39,547 nucleotides of DNA, taken from an uncultured Bacilli bacterium (GTDB taxonomy: Bacteria > Bacillota_I > Bacilli_A > RF39 > UBA660). Of this stretch, positions 33,802 to 39,547 are shown one piece after another; the first letter of the stretch is position 1; each line of letters begins with the position of its first letter. The DNA is taken from positions 1-39,547 of the forward strand of contig CANPVU010000014.1 of NCBI GenBank assembly GCA_947581765.1. The letters are read 5' to 3'. The notes under the pieces were generated by a model that worked only from the letters and a program-made list of their open reading frames with translations, was not told the DNA's origin and made no database searches. Made by a program: the position numbers and the translations under genes.

Positions 33802-34714
33802 TTCTATCACCATACATTTGGCCTTTAGTTTCAAGTCCTAATAATCTTCCATATTCAAATATATACGATAAACTAAATAAGAATAATATTTCTACTAAAT
33901 CATAAGTTTCAAACTCTACATTTAAATCAGAACTTAGTAGCAATTCAAACACACCACCACTAACATTATTCATTATGATAATTATAATCATTTTCCAAGC
34001 TATTTTCTTTATTAAAATTACATTTTCTAAAGTAAATGGTGTTTCTCCTTTATTGATGTTATCGAATAAAGTTTCTAAATGTTTGAATATTTTAGCTGTC
34101 AAAATAATTACTACTAACAAAGTAGCAAATCCAGTTTCAACATAACCAATTATTTTTTCTTTACTATTAGTTTCAAATATAGAGATTACTTTGGTATTTA
34201 AATATTCTTTATCAGCATCTGCTAAAATAAATCCTCCGGCTTTTAAGACTACTTTATCATTTTCTTCTGAAAGATTGATATTATTATCTTTCAAATCTAA
34301 AGTTAAATTATTATCTTTTATTACCACTTTATTAATTAAATAAGGTGAAACAATTAAAATTAAGCAAATAAAAGGAATAGCGATATAGCAACTAATTCTT
34401 CCTATTTTAGATATTATAGAAATAATCTTGCTTAAAAATTTCATTTTCTTTTGTTCTTCTTTTTTTAAACTTACAACTTTAGTTTTAACTTCATCTCCAA
34501 GTGAATCAATATCAATGATGCTATCATTTACTAAATCATTGATTTTACAATGAAAAATTTTACATAATTCTAATAAGTTATTCATTGTTGGATAAGCGTC
34601 TCCAGTTTCCCATTTACTTACAGATTGTCTAGATACATTTACTTTTTCAGCTAAAGCTTCCTGTGATAATTTTTTTAAGTTTCTTATTTTTTTTAAATTG
34701 TCTCCAAATTTCAT
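33794..34714 (-). CDS. XRE-type regulator with DUF2975-like membrane domain
   Basis: Protein of 306 residues. Residues 1-60 are a Cro/C1-type helix-turn-helix (NLKKIRNLKKLSQEALAEKV, VSRQSVSKWETGDAYP). The rest has about four membrane segments; GETPFTLENVILIKKIAWK and a terminal YIFEYGRLLG correspond to the DUF2975 pattern seen in membrane-bound regulators of Firmicutes, often linked to envelope stress or peptide resistance. The gene has an excellent AAAGGAGG site. Its stop overlaps the small helical protein gene. A TATAAT lies upstream (about 34741-34746) without a convincing -35, and a CAACT/AGTTG hairpin is near 34769-34781. Confidence 0.82.
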   Translation of the reverse strand: MKFGDNLKKIRNLKKLSQEALAEKVNVSRQSVSKWETGDAYPTMNNLLELCKIFHCKINDLVNDSIIDIDSLGDEVKTKVVSLKKEEQKKMKFLSKIISIISKIGRISCYIAIPFICLILIVSPYLINKVVIKDNNLTLDLKDNNINLSEENDKVVLKAGGFILADADKEYLNTKVISIFETNSKEKIIGYVETGFATLLVVIILTAKIFKHLETLFDNINKGETPFTLENVILIKKIAWKMIIIIIMNNVSGGVFELLLSSDLNVEFETYDLVEILFLFSLSYIFEYGRLLGLETKGQMYGDRNE

Positions 34715-34814
34715 TTAGAGTACCTCCTTTTCACAATAAATTATATATTTGAAACTAATTTTAAACTATCAACTTTTAGTTGCGCCTAGAGTTTTTAACA
34801 ATTAATAAAAGAAT

Positions 34815-36446
34815 TTATAATATATTTATTCTATTTTTTATATTTTCTAATCCTAACAATTTCATTATTTCATATAAATCAGGAGTCATTGATTTACTGG
34901 TTAATGCAACTCTTATAACCATGCTTATATCAATAATACTTCCTTTATAGTGATCAGAATTTTCTTTATATGTTTTAACATCTGAACAATATCCATACTT
35001 AGTAGATAATTCTTTCATCTTATTAAACCAAGTATCTTTATCATCAGATATATCATAATAATTATTAATATAATCAGTTAAAATAATTTTAATCTCATCT
35101 ATATCTTTGATATTTTGCCATTCATATTCAAAATTATCAAACAATTCATTATACATATACCATATATATGATTTTATTTCAGAATAACAACTAAAATCTT
35201 TTCTAGGTTTCTTTTGTTCTCTTTCTATATTTAAAATATCAATAGTATATTGTTTATATTTAGTTATTAGTTCAGCAAATTGTTTATCAAACTCTAAAGC
35301 CCATTGCAATAAATTATCATATACTTCTGTTGCAGATAATTTTGAAATATAATTTTTAGAAATATTTATTATTTTATCTAAATCAAATAATGCGCCATTT
35401 TTACTCATCTTACTAAATGAGAATTCAAAATCTCTATAAGATTTAGTTGGATTTTGCAAATACCAACTATCAAAATTAGAATTCATTAAAGTGGCAAAAT
35501 ATAATTTAATTGCTTCTACAGGAACTCCTTTTTCATGATAGTATATTGCGGCTGCTTCTGGATCTTTTCTTTTACTAATCTTTCTTACTGAATCTCCATC
35601 TTTAATATTTAATGGAAAAAGATGAGCAAATTTTGGTGGTTCAAATCCACAAGCTTTCCATAATTCTAAATGGTAAGGAACAGAAGAAATATAAGAATCA
35701 TCTCTTGTAACAATTGTAACTCTCATAAAATGATCATCACAAACATGGGCGAAAGCATAAGGTGGAATACCATCCGATTTAATTAGTACTTGATCTAAAT
35801 CATTATCTGGTAACTTCATTGTTCCCTTAACTAAATCTTTAAACACTATTTGATTATTAAAGTTTCCATTAGATTTTAATCTTAATACCCATTTATCACC
35901 TTTATCTATATGTTCTTTTATTTCATCATATGTTAAATTACGACACTTTGCATAATGTCCATAATATCCAATTCTATGTTTTCTTCTTTCTTGTACTTCT
36001 CTCATATTTTCTAAATCTTCTTCAGAGCAAAAACATGGATATGCTTTTCCAATAGAAACTAAATATTTAGCTACAATATGATAAATATCTAACCTTTTAG
36101 ATTGTATATATGGTCCATAAGCTCCACCCTTAATAGGATTTTCATCAACATTATAATTATAATGTTCTAAATCATTTATACCTAATTCTATACCATTTTC
36201 AATTTTTCTCTTTTGATCAGTATCCTCAATTCTTACAATAAATACTCCTTTTGTTTGTTTAGCAATAACTTCTGGTATAAAAGAAGCATATAAGTTACCT
36301 AAATGCATTCTACCTGTTGGGCTAGGAGCAAATCTCATTACTTGAGCCCCATCTGGTAGATTTCTTTTAGGATACATATTCTCTAAATCATCAATTGTTT
36401 TGGTAACATCTGGATACAATAAATTTGCTAAATCATTATAATTCAT
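34815..36446 (-). CDS. gltX: Glutamate--tRNA ligase
   Basis: Class I aminoacyl-tRNA synthetase, 543 residues, charging tRNA-Glu. The HIGH-type motif is in APSPTGRMHLGN, the KMSKS-type motif in VRKISKRKDPEAAA, and FIVRIEDTDQKR, YPCFCSEEDLE and RVTIVTRDDSYISSVPYH are family landmarks. The protein is longer than most bacterial GltX (about 470-500) and its C-terminal half is diverged. The start at 36446 is chosen because AAGGAA lies 9 nt upstream; longer frames run into the T-box terminator. The T-box leader above it shows control by uncharged tRNA-Glu. Whether it also charges tRNA-Gln, as in many bacteria lacking GlnRS, cannot be told. Confidence 0.93.
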   Translation of the reverse strand: MNYNDLANLLYPDVTKTIDDLENMYPKRNLPDGAQVMRFAPSPTGRMHLGNLYASFIPEVIAKQTKGVFIVRIEDTDQKRKIENGIELGINDLEHYNYNVDENPIKGGAYGPYIQSKRLDIYHIVAKYLVSIGKAYPCFCSEEDLENMREVQERRKHRIGYYGHYAKCRNLTYDEIKEHIDKGDKWVLRLKSNGNFNNQIVFKDLVKGTMKLPDNDLDQVLIKSDGIPPYAFAHVCDDHFMRVTIVTRDDSYISSVPYHLELWKACGFEPPKFAHLFPLNIKDGDSVRKISKRKDPEAAAIYYHEKGVPVEAIKLYFATLMNSNFDSWYLQNPTKSYRDFEFSFSKMSKNGALFDLDKIINISKNYISKLSATEVYDNLLQWALEFDKQFAELITKYKQYTIDILNIEREQKKPRKDFSCYSEIKSYIWYMYNELFDNFEYEWQNIKDIDEIKIILTDYINNYYDISDDKDTWFNKMKELSTKYGYCSDVKTYKENSDHYKGSIIDISMVIRVALTSKSMTPDLYEIMKLLGLENIKNRINIL

Positions 36447-36465
36447 TTTATTCATTTCCTTTCTT

Positions 36466-36701
36466 AAATAAAAAAAAAGACTCATCCAATAAGGACGAAT
36501 CTATCGTGGTACCACCTTAATTATATAGTTAATCAATTTAACTATACATCTCTATATCTTAACGCGATTAACGAAATAACTTGTATACATTATTCTGCTC
36601 CAAAGTTTCATTCAAATATTTCAATCATTAATTTACACCAAACATTAACTCTCTACGCATTGAAAATATTTTACTCTTCTTCTTCATTGCTTTAAAAATA
36701 T
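36466..36701 (-). promoter_or_regulatory. T-box riboswitch controlling gltX
   Basis: The T-box core AAGGTGGTACCACG lies at 36505-36518 (minus strand). The terminator GATTCGTCC-TTATT-GGATGAGTC is at 36479-36501, followed by a U run; its 5' arm can instead pair in the antiterminator. Upstream are the stem I landmarks AATGAAGAAGAAGAGTA, GAGAG and ACTTTGGAG. GAA triplets before ACTTTGGAG suit a Glu specifier, though the exact one is not fixed. The bulge UGGU would pair with ACCA, and the tRNA-Glu at 10124-10200 has discriminator A, which fits. Confidence 0.92.
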
Positions 36702-36707
36702 GTATAA

Positions 36708-36736
36708 ATTATAAAACTTTTTAAATAAAATGTCAA
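36708..36736 (-). promoter_or_regulatory. Consensus promoter of the gltX T-box leader
   Basis: Minus strand TTGACA, 17-bp spacer, TATAAT, a perfect sigma-A site. The predicted start is near 36701. Confidence 0.88.
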
Positions 36737-36748
36737 ATAAATCATAAA

Positions 36749-36773
36749 CAAAAAAACTAGATATAAATCTAGT
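36749..36773 (-). terminator. Terminator of the 36890-37303 gene
   Basis: ACTAGAT (36756-36762), 4-nt loop, ATCTAGT (36767-36773), then TTTTTT on the minus strand. The stretch 36774-36889 shows nothing else. Confidence 0.75.
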
Positions 36774-36889
36774 AAAAACCATCATTTGTATGATTTTTGA
36801 GGTAGTTTTCAACCAATCATCAAATATGAATATTAACATCAATCACTAATAATAGTATAACATATTTTGTTATCTATATAATTACTCTA

Positions 36890-37303
36890 TTATTTTGGAC
36901 CTTTTAATGTCATTACAGATGTTTTGAAATCTTCTAAGCATTCATGATATGTTATTGTTTTAAGTACAATACCAATGAATAATTTTTCATCCATATTTAA
37001 TAACATAATTTTACTGTGCTGTACCGCTAAATAATACACATTTTCCTTATACGTTGCTCTCAAAAGTGCTTCAAGTTCTCCATTCTTTTTTGTGAAAATA
37101 TATCCAAAATGTATTTGTATACCTTCAATTTCTTCAATACTATTAATTATTTGTAAATTTAGAAGCATTGCAACTACAGAATCACATATTTTTTCTTTTA
37201 ATTTAAAGTTACTAATTTGATTTTCTTCTTCATCATGATATCGTATATCATTACACTCATCTATAATGTCATCTGTATCATTAGGTATATCATTAAAAAA
37301 CAT
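36890..37303 (-). CDS. Hypothetical cytoplasmic protein
   Basis: Protein of 137 residues, no family recognised. The N-terminal 35 residues are acidic (FFNDIPNDTDDIIDECND); the rest looks like a compact alpha/beta domain with IQIHFGYIFTKKNGELEALLRATYKENVYYLAVQHSKIMLL. No signal peptide or membrane segment. The ATG at 37303 is preferred because AGGGG lies 10 nt above; a GTG three codons earlier sits on that site. It is a single-gene unit with its own promoter and terminator and an AGTGGA/TCCACT hairpin (37341-37363) in its leader. Confidence 0.65.
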   Translation of the reverse strand: MFFNDIPNDTDDIIDECNDIRYHDEEENQISNFKLKEKICDSVVAMLLNLQIINSIEEIEGIQIHFGYIFTKKNGELEALLRATYKENVYYLAVQHSKIMLLNMDEKLFIGIVLKTITYHECLEDFKTSVMTLKGPK

Positions 37304-37369
37304 ACTATACACACCCCTATAATTAATTATATATTACGATAGTGGATATTGATGTGCTCCACTTGCGTT

Positions 37370-37409
37370 AGTATAACATTTTTTTTTAGAAATGGAACAG
37401 TTTTCTGTT
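37370..37409 (-). promoter_or_regulatory. Promoter and possible operator of the 36890-37303 gene
   Basis: Minus strand extended -10 TGTTATACT (37370-37378). A dyad AACAG-4-CTGTT at 37396-37409 overlaps the -35 region, where a repressor could bind. Confidence 0.5.
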
Positions 37410-37709
37410 AATATTTAAATCTTTATTGCACTGTGAATCAATATTTTATCATTTTTTTAATAATTTAGGATATTTAAGCTACTATTTTTTAAATAAATAT
37501 TCTTTCTCATGTAATATATTAAATCTTATTATAATATTTTTTTTAAATATATATAAGTAATATTTTAATATTTATTTTACAATTGCTCTATAAATCACCA
37601 TTTATTTTGTCATATTTTATTTTTTTATCTATAATATCAATTTTCAATCACATATTATTTTAATTCTAGATGATAGGTCCTACTCAATTTTAATTTTTTT
37701 TAAAAACAA
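37410..37709. other. Non-coding AT-rich stretch
   Basis: I see no gene, RNA or strong hairpin here. It is almost wholly A and T with many short stops in all frames. Confidence 0.5.
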
Positions 37710-37737
37710 AAAAATCGATCAGAAAAGATTGATTTTT
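37710..37737 (+). terminator. Hairpin with U-rich 3' arm
   Basis: AAAAATCGATC (37710-37720), AGAAAA loop, GATTGATTTTT (37727-37737). The plus-strand RNA has 11 pairs with one G-U; on the minus strand one pair is lost. No plus-strand gene precedes it, so its role is unclear. Confidence 0.4.
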
Positions 37738-37741
37738 GTAT

Positions 37742-37763
37742 AAAAAGTTCGAATAGTTCGAAC
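37742..37763 (-). terminator. Terminator of the 37-codon small ORF
   Basis: GTTCGAATAGTTCGAAC at 37747-37763 folds as a 7-bp stem with a 3-nt loop and is followed on the minus strand by TTTTT. It lies 19 nt past the small ORF stop. Confidence 0.6.
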
Positions 37764-37781
37764 ACATTAACTATTGTTCCA

Positions 37782-37895
37782 CTAAAGGAAGGAGTACGAC
37801 AACTTTATTTTATTAATTTCTTTTGTCTTTTTGTCATCTATCAAATAATAATTATAAAATTCACTATTACTTATATTATTTCTTAATATCTTCAA
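37782..37895 (-). CDS. Small ORF (37 residues), divergent to the toxin-like peptide
   Basis: Short basic peptide frame with many Lys, Asn, Ile and Tyr (begins MKILRNNI, ends KLSYSFL). A TTG at 37895 lies 6 nt below AAGGTG; an in-frame ATG at 37901 directly abuts that site. A TTGACA lies upstream on the same strand and a good terminator downstream, so the frame fills a complete transcription unit. No family is known. It could also be the chance frame of a small RNA. Confidence 0.35.
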   Translation of the reverse strand: MKILRNNISNSEFYNYYLIDDKKTKEINKIKLSYSFL

Positions 37896-37917
37896 TTTCA
37901 TCACCTTCTTATTGTTT

Positions 37918-37952
37918 TTGACAATATGCAAGTGTGTTTCCTAAATTGTCAA
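37918..37952. promoter_or_regulatory. Overlapping divergent promoter region with dyad
   Basis: TTGACAAT (37918-37925) and its exact inverse ATTGTCAA (37945-37952). Read on the minus strand TTGACA with CATATT at 18 bp could drive the 37-codon ORF; read on the plus strand TTGACA with TAAATT at 18 bp points toward the hydrophobic peptide. The dyad itself could be an operator. Confidence 0.4.
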
Positions 37953-37969
37953 AATTTAATATAAAATCA

Positions 37970-37998
37970 TTGTATCAAGAACAAATGTTTGATATAAC
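37970..37998 (+). promoter_or_regulatory. Promoter of the hydrophobic peptide transcript
   Basis: TTGTAT, 17-bp spacer, TATAAC with TGA before it (extended -10). The predicted start near 38005 gives a transcript of about 225 nt to the terminator at 38232. Confidence 0.55.
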
Positions 37999-38017
37999 TT
38001 TATTAGGAACATTTAAT

Positions 38018-38179
38018 AGTTGGGTGATTGCCAAACTTCATAAAGAAGGAGACGATATAATGAACAAGAAGGATTTTTTAATTCTATCTTTAGTAATTCT
38101 TATCTTCCTATTAGTATTATTACTATTTATAGTTTTAATATAAAAAGAAAATCACCTAACTCAGCAATGATTTAGGTGA
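38018..38179 (+). other. Alternative pairing elements in the peptide mRNA
   Basis: AGTTGGGTGATT (38018-38029, 5' leader) is complementary to AATCACCTAACT (38150-38161, just past the stop codon), 12 pairs with one G-U. The same 3' element can instead fold locally, TCACCTAA (38152-38159) with TTAGGTGA (38172-38179). The two folds exclude each other, as in type I toxin mRNAs. Confidence 0.55.
38060..38143 (+). CDS. Toxin-like hydrophobic small membrane peptide (27 residues)
   Basis: After MNKKDF the peptide is entirely hydrophobic (Leu, Ile, Val, Phe and one Ser), a single membrane helix, ending in VLI. AAGGAG lies 8 nt above the ATG, so translation is expected; a longer in-frame ORF from 37934 has no ribosome site. 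Size and composition resemble type I toxins such as Fst, Ibs and Ldr, although I cannot assign it to one of those families. It is one of the few plus-strand genes of the window. It has a promoter, a leader that can pair with the 3' end, and a terminator. A small housekeeping membrane peptide is the alternative. Confidence 0.6.
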   Translation: MNKKDFLILSLVILIFLLVLLLFIVLI

Positions 38180-38194
38180 AACCAAAATTATATT

Positions 38195-38237
38195 GGCAAC
38201 ACTCAACATGCGATATTGAATGTTCCTTTTTTATTTT
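38195..38237 (+). terminator. Terminator of the hydrophobic peptide transcript
   Basis: GGCAACACTCAAC (38195-38207) and ATTGAATGTTCC (38215-38226) form an imperfect stem followed by TTTTTTATTTT. On the minus strand the two mismatches become G-U pairs, so an RNA in that direction would hold a better hairpin. Confidence 0.6.
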
Positions 38238-38268
38238 ATGCAAGTTTCCTCGACAAATACATAATAAC

Positions 38269-38296
38269 ATAAAAACGTACTTTTATCAAGTACGTT
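38269..38296 (-). terminator. Terminator of tRNA-Met
   Basis: AACGTACTT (38274-38282), 5-nt loop, AAGTACGTT (38288-38296), 9-bp perfect stem followed by TTT on the minus strand. Confidence 0.8.
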
Positions 38297-38336
38297 CTAT
38301 ATTTTTACTCGTATTTTCCCGAGTTTGGTATCAATC

Positions 38337-38413
38337 TGGTAGCGACGGGGAGATTCGAACTCTCGACACCATGGGTATGAACCATGTGCTCTAGCCAACT
38401 GAGCTACATCGCC
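38337..38413 (-). tRNA. tRNA-Met (anticodon CAT, elongator)
   Basis: Cloverleaf with encoded CCA: acceptor GGCGATG/CGTCGCT, D arm GCTCAGTTGGCTAGAGC, anticodon stem CATGG/CCATG with loop TTCATAC, anticodon CAT at 38377-38379, discriminator A. The body matches elongator tRNA-Met of B. subtilis; the first pair is G-U and initiator features are absent. The T stem GAGAG/CTCCC has one A-C mismatch, which is unusual. Confidence 0.93.
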
Positions 38414-38433
38414 ATAAAAAAGTAAGCAATATA

Positions 38434-38462
38434 AATATATCATATTTGCAAACTTTTGACAA
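38434..38462 (-). promoter_or_regulatory. Promoter of tRNA-Met
   Basis: Minus strand TTGTCA, 17-bp spacer, TATATT with TGA before the -10; predicted start about 14 nt above the tRNA. Confidence 0.65.
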
Positions 38463-38518
38463 TATTTTTTTATTATTTTTCTCTTTTTTATATTATTAAC
38501 AGAATATAAGTATATATA

Positions 38519-38902
38519 CTAAAATATTTTTGGTATAAATATTATACATGCTCCAATAAGGGATATTATGCAAAGTATTAATGTAGCAGATGAAGCAGTA
38601 TCTTTAGCAACTTTTGCAAGTGGATGAATTTCATGTGTAATCAAATCTATTGTTGCCTCTATAGATGAGTTAATCATTTCCATACTCATGACACTTCCTA
38701 TCGCAAACAATACAAATAACCATTCACCACTACTTATATTATAATATAATCCAGCACCAATCACTACAATAGCTGCGATTATCATTATTATTATGTTATG
38801 TTCATACTTTATTCCATAAATTATTCCAGAACATGCATGTAAAAAACTTTTATAATATCTTACGATAAAATTTCCATCATCTTTTAGCCTGTTACTATTC
38901 AT
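38519..38902 (-). CDS. dgkA: Diacylglycerol/undecaprenol kinase family protein (DgkA)
   Basis: Integral membrane lipid kinase of 127 residues with three membrane helices. In Gram-positives this family mostly phosphorylates undecaprenol, feeding cell wall synthesis. The signature is EMINSSIEATIDL followed by HPLAKVAKDTASSATLI, with the catalytic glutamate and the metal-binding E/N/D set. The start at 38902 follows AAAGGAG; the ATG at 38926 is above that site and would overlap the upstream stop. It lies 24 nt below the acidic repeat gene and probably shares its transcript. In many Firmicutes dgkA follows ybeY; here the next upstream gene is not YbeY as far as can be seen. Confidence 0.9.
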   Translation of the reverse strand: MNSNRLKDDGNFIVRYYKSFLHACSGIIYGIKYEHNIIIMIIAAIVVIGAGLYYNISSGEWLFVLFAIGSVMSMEMINSSIEATIDLITHEIHPLAKVAKDTASSATLILCIISLIGACIIFIPKIF

Positions 38903-38926
38903 ATATCTCCTTTGAATACAAAACAA

Positions 38927-39547
38927 TTATTTTTTTCTCTTATTTTCTGGATTTATTGAGTCATCACTTACATTATGAAAATAGAAATCATCTAAATTTT
39001 CATTTGTCAATACACTAAAGATGCTATCATCTATTTGGAAATCTGGCATATTATATTGACTCTCTTGTTGAGAAGATTGTCGTTGAAAAGGTACTGAAGA
39101 ACTAGTTAAATCTGATAAGATTGCTGATAATTCTTCATCTATTACATCATCTTGGGGATTATTTTCATCTCCACCTTTAGATTCATTTTCACTTTCTGGG
39201 TTAACATTAAATTCAACTTCAACAAACGAAGATTGTAATCCATCTTTACTTTCTCCTGTTTTCTCCTCGTTAGATCTACTTTTTTCTTCTCCATTACCTA
39301 CTGCTGATAATAGTTGTTCATATGTAAGAGGTTCACCTACTTCACTTAGTATCGAGGATAGCTCTTCATCTGGTTCATCAGAACTATCTACTACTACCTC
39401 ATCATCTGTTTTTTCTTCTTCATCAGATGATAATGCTGTTGTACCTATTTCACTTAATATAGAAGATAAATCTTCATCTGGTTCATCAGAACTATCTACT
39501 ACTACCTCATCATCTGTTTTTTCTTCTTCATCAGATGATAATGCTGT
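38927..39547 (-). CDS. Acidic Ser/Glu/Asp-rich repeat protein (partial, 5' end outside window)
   Basis: Open minus-strand frame of 206 codons running off the right edge and ending in TAA at 38927-38929. It is highly acidic and low in complexity, with tandem 36-residue units (TALSSDEEEKTDDEVVVDSS, then a DEPDEDLSSILSEIG-type end) at the edge and a looser third match (VIDEELSAILSDLTSS) later; the C-terminus is basic (ENKRKK). No membrane segment or known domain is seen in this part. The repeated DE-LS-x-ILS-E/D motif looks like a short binding helix set in disordered acidic linkers. It lies 24 nt above dgkA. The start, and any folded N-terminal domain, lie beyond the window. Confidence 0.75.
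   Translation of the reverse strand, partial: TALSSDEEEKTDDEVVVDSSDEPDEDLSSILSEIGTTALSSDEEEKTDDEVVVDSSDEPDEELSSILSEVGEPLTYEQLLSAVGNGEEKSRSNEEKTGESKDGLQSSFVEVEFNVNPESENESKGGDENNPQDDVIDEELSAILSDLTSSSVPFQRQSSQQESQYNMPDFQIDDSIFSVLTNENLDDFYFHNVSDDSINPENKRKK
39332..39547. repeat. Two tandem 108-bp coding repeats
   Basis: Units at 39440-39547 and 39332-39439. The first 77 nt of each (minus-strand sense) are identical, and the remaining 31 nt differ at several places, five of them in the ELSSILSE-coding part. The array reaches the window edge, so more copies are likely beyond it. Confidence 0.85.

Noticed and set aside
37747-37763. LexA/SOS box
   Set aside because: GTTCGAATAGTTCGAAC has the wrong spacing for the Firmicute CGAAC-4-GTTCG box, and its U tract fits a terminator.
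37934-38059. Longer N-terminus (42 more residues) for the hydrophobic peptide
   Set aside because: There is no ribosome site at the upstream ATG, the promoter with the best -10 lies inside this part, and AAGGAG sits before the inner ATG.
38176-38394. 72-codon plus-strand frame
   Set aside because: It is antisense through tRNA-Met and crosses two terminators.
1-39547. Mycoplasma-type genetic code (UGA = Trp)
   Set aside because: Genes such as ruvX and murL end in TGA at the family-expected place, and I saw no frame that needs TGA read through.

Overview
The window is about 39.5 kb of very AT-rich DNA from a low-GC Gram-positive (Bacillota) bacterium. Evidence for this is strong Shine-Dalgarno sites, sigma-A type promoters, a T-box leader and a B. 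subtilis-like yrzL-yrrK-yrzB-yrrL-yrrM gene order. UGA is used as a stop (for example ruvX and murL), so the code is 11, not the mycoplasma code. Cell wall genes (murD, a murL-like gene, mltG, an undecaprenol/diacylglycerol kinase) show a walled cell. The style fits uncultured gut Bacilli with small genomes, but that placement is inference. Nearly every gene lies on the minus strand, so transcription runs from high to low coordinates.

Layout from low to high coordinate. (1) 1-1061: remnant of an IS200/IS605-type element with a TnpB lacking its C-terminus. (2) 1136-4396: an RNase J-family protein that has lost most metal ligands, a small secreted protein, and an InlB B-repeat secreted protein. 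(3) 4641-7261: the operon ireB-like, ruvX, DUF1292, mltG, trmR. (4) 7320-10008: murD with an overlapping murL-like gene, a pair expected to attach L-Glu and then epimerise it. (5) 10124-10200: tRNA-Glu(CTC). (6) 10414-22715: four tandem paralogous surface proteins of about 980-1080 residues, each with an N-terminal membrane segment, a choice-of-anchor-A-like domain interrupted by a Cna-B-like insert, four or five SpaA-like repeats, and a C-terminal membrane anchor with no LPXTG. (7) 22838-24706: an unusual sigma-70 factor directly upstream of that cluster. (8) 24871-32364: zinc-ribbon membrane proteins, a PF06541 membrane protein, a rhomboid protease, a HipA-like kinase, a PF00882-like protein, a NAPE-PLD-like hydrolase and a CAP-domain protein. 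(9) 32782-34714: two XRE-type membrane regulators and a small helical protein. (10) 34815-36736: gltX under a T-box riboswitch. (11) 36890-38232: a hypothetical gene, then a compact locus with two divergent small ORFs, one a 27-residue hydrophobic peptide whose mRNA can pair 5' end to 3' end as in Fst/par type I toxin modules. (12) 38337-39547: elongator tRNA-Met, a DgkA-family kinase, and the C-terminal part of an acidic repeat protein running off the edge.

Most transcription units have a recognisable promoter and an intrinsic terminator, and several terminators overlap the stop codon of the gene they end. The most unusual parts are the adhesin cluster with its sigma factor, the conserved pre-anchor motif that stands where a sortase signal would be, and the toxin-like small locus at 37.9-38.2 kb. 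Promoters, hairpins and domain calls were made by eye from the sequence; none was confirmed by a search.
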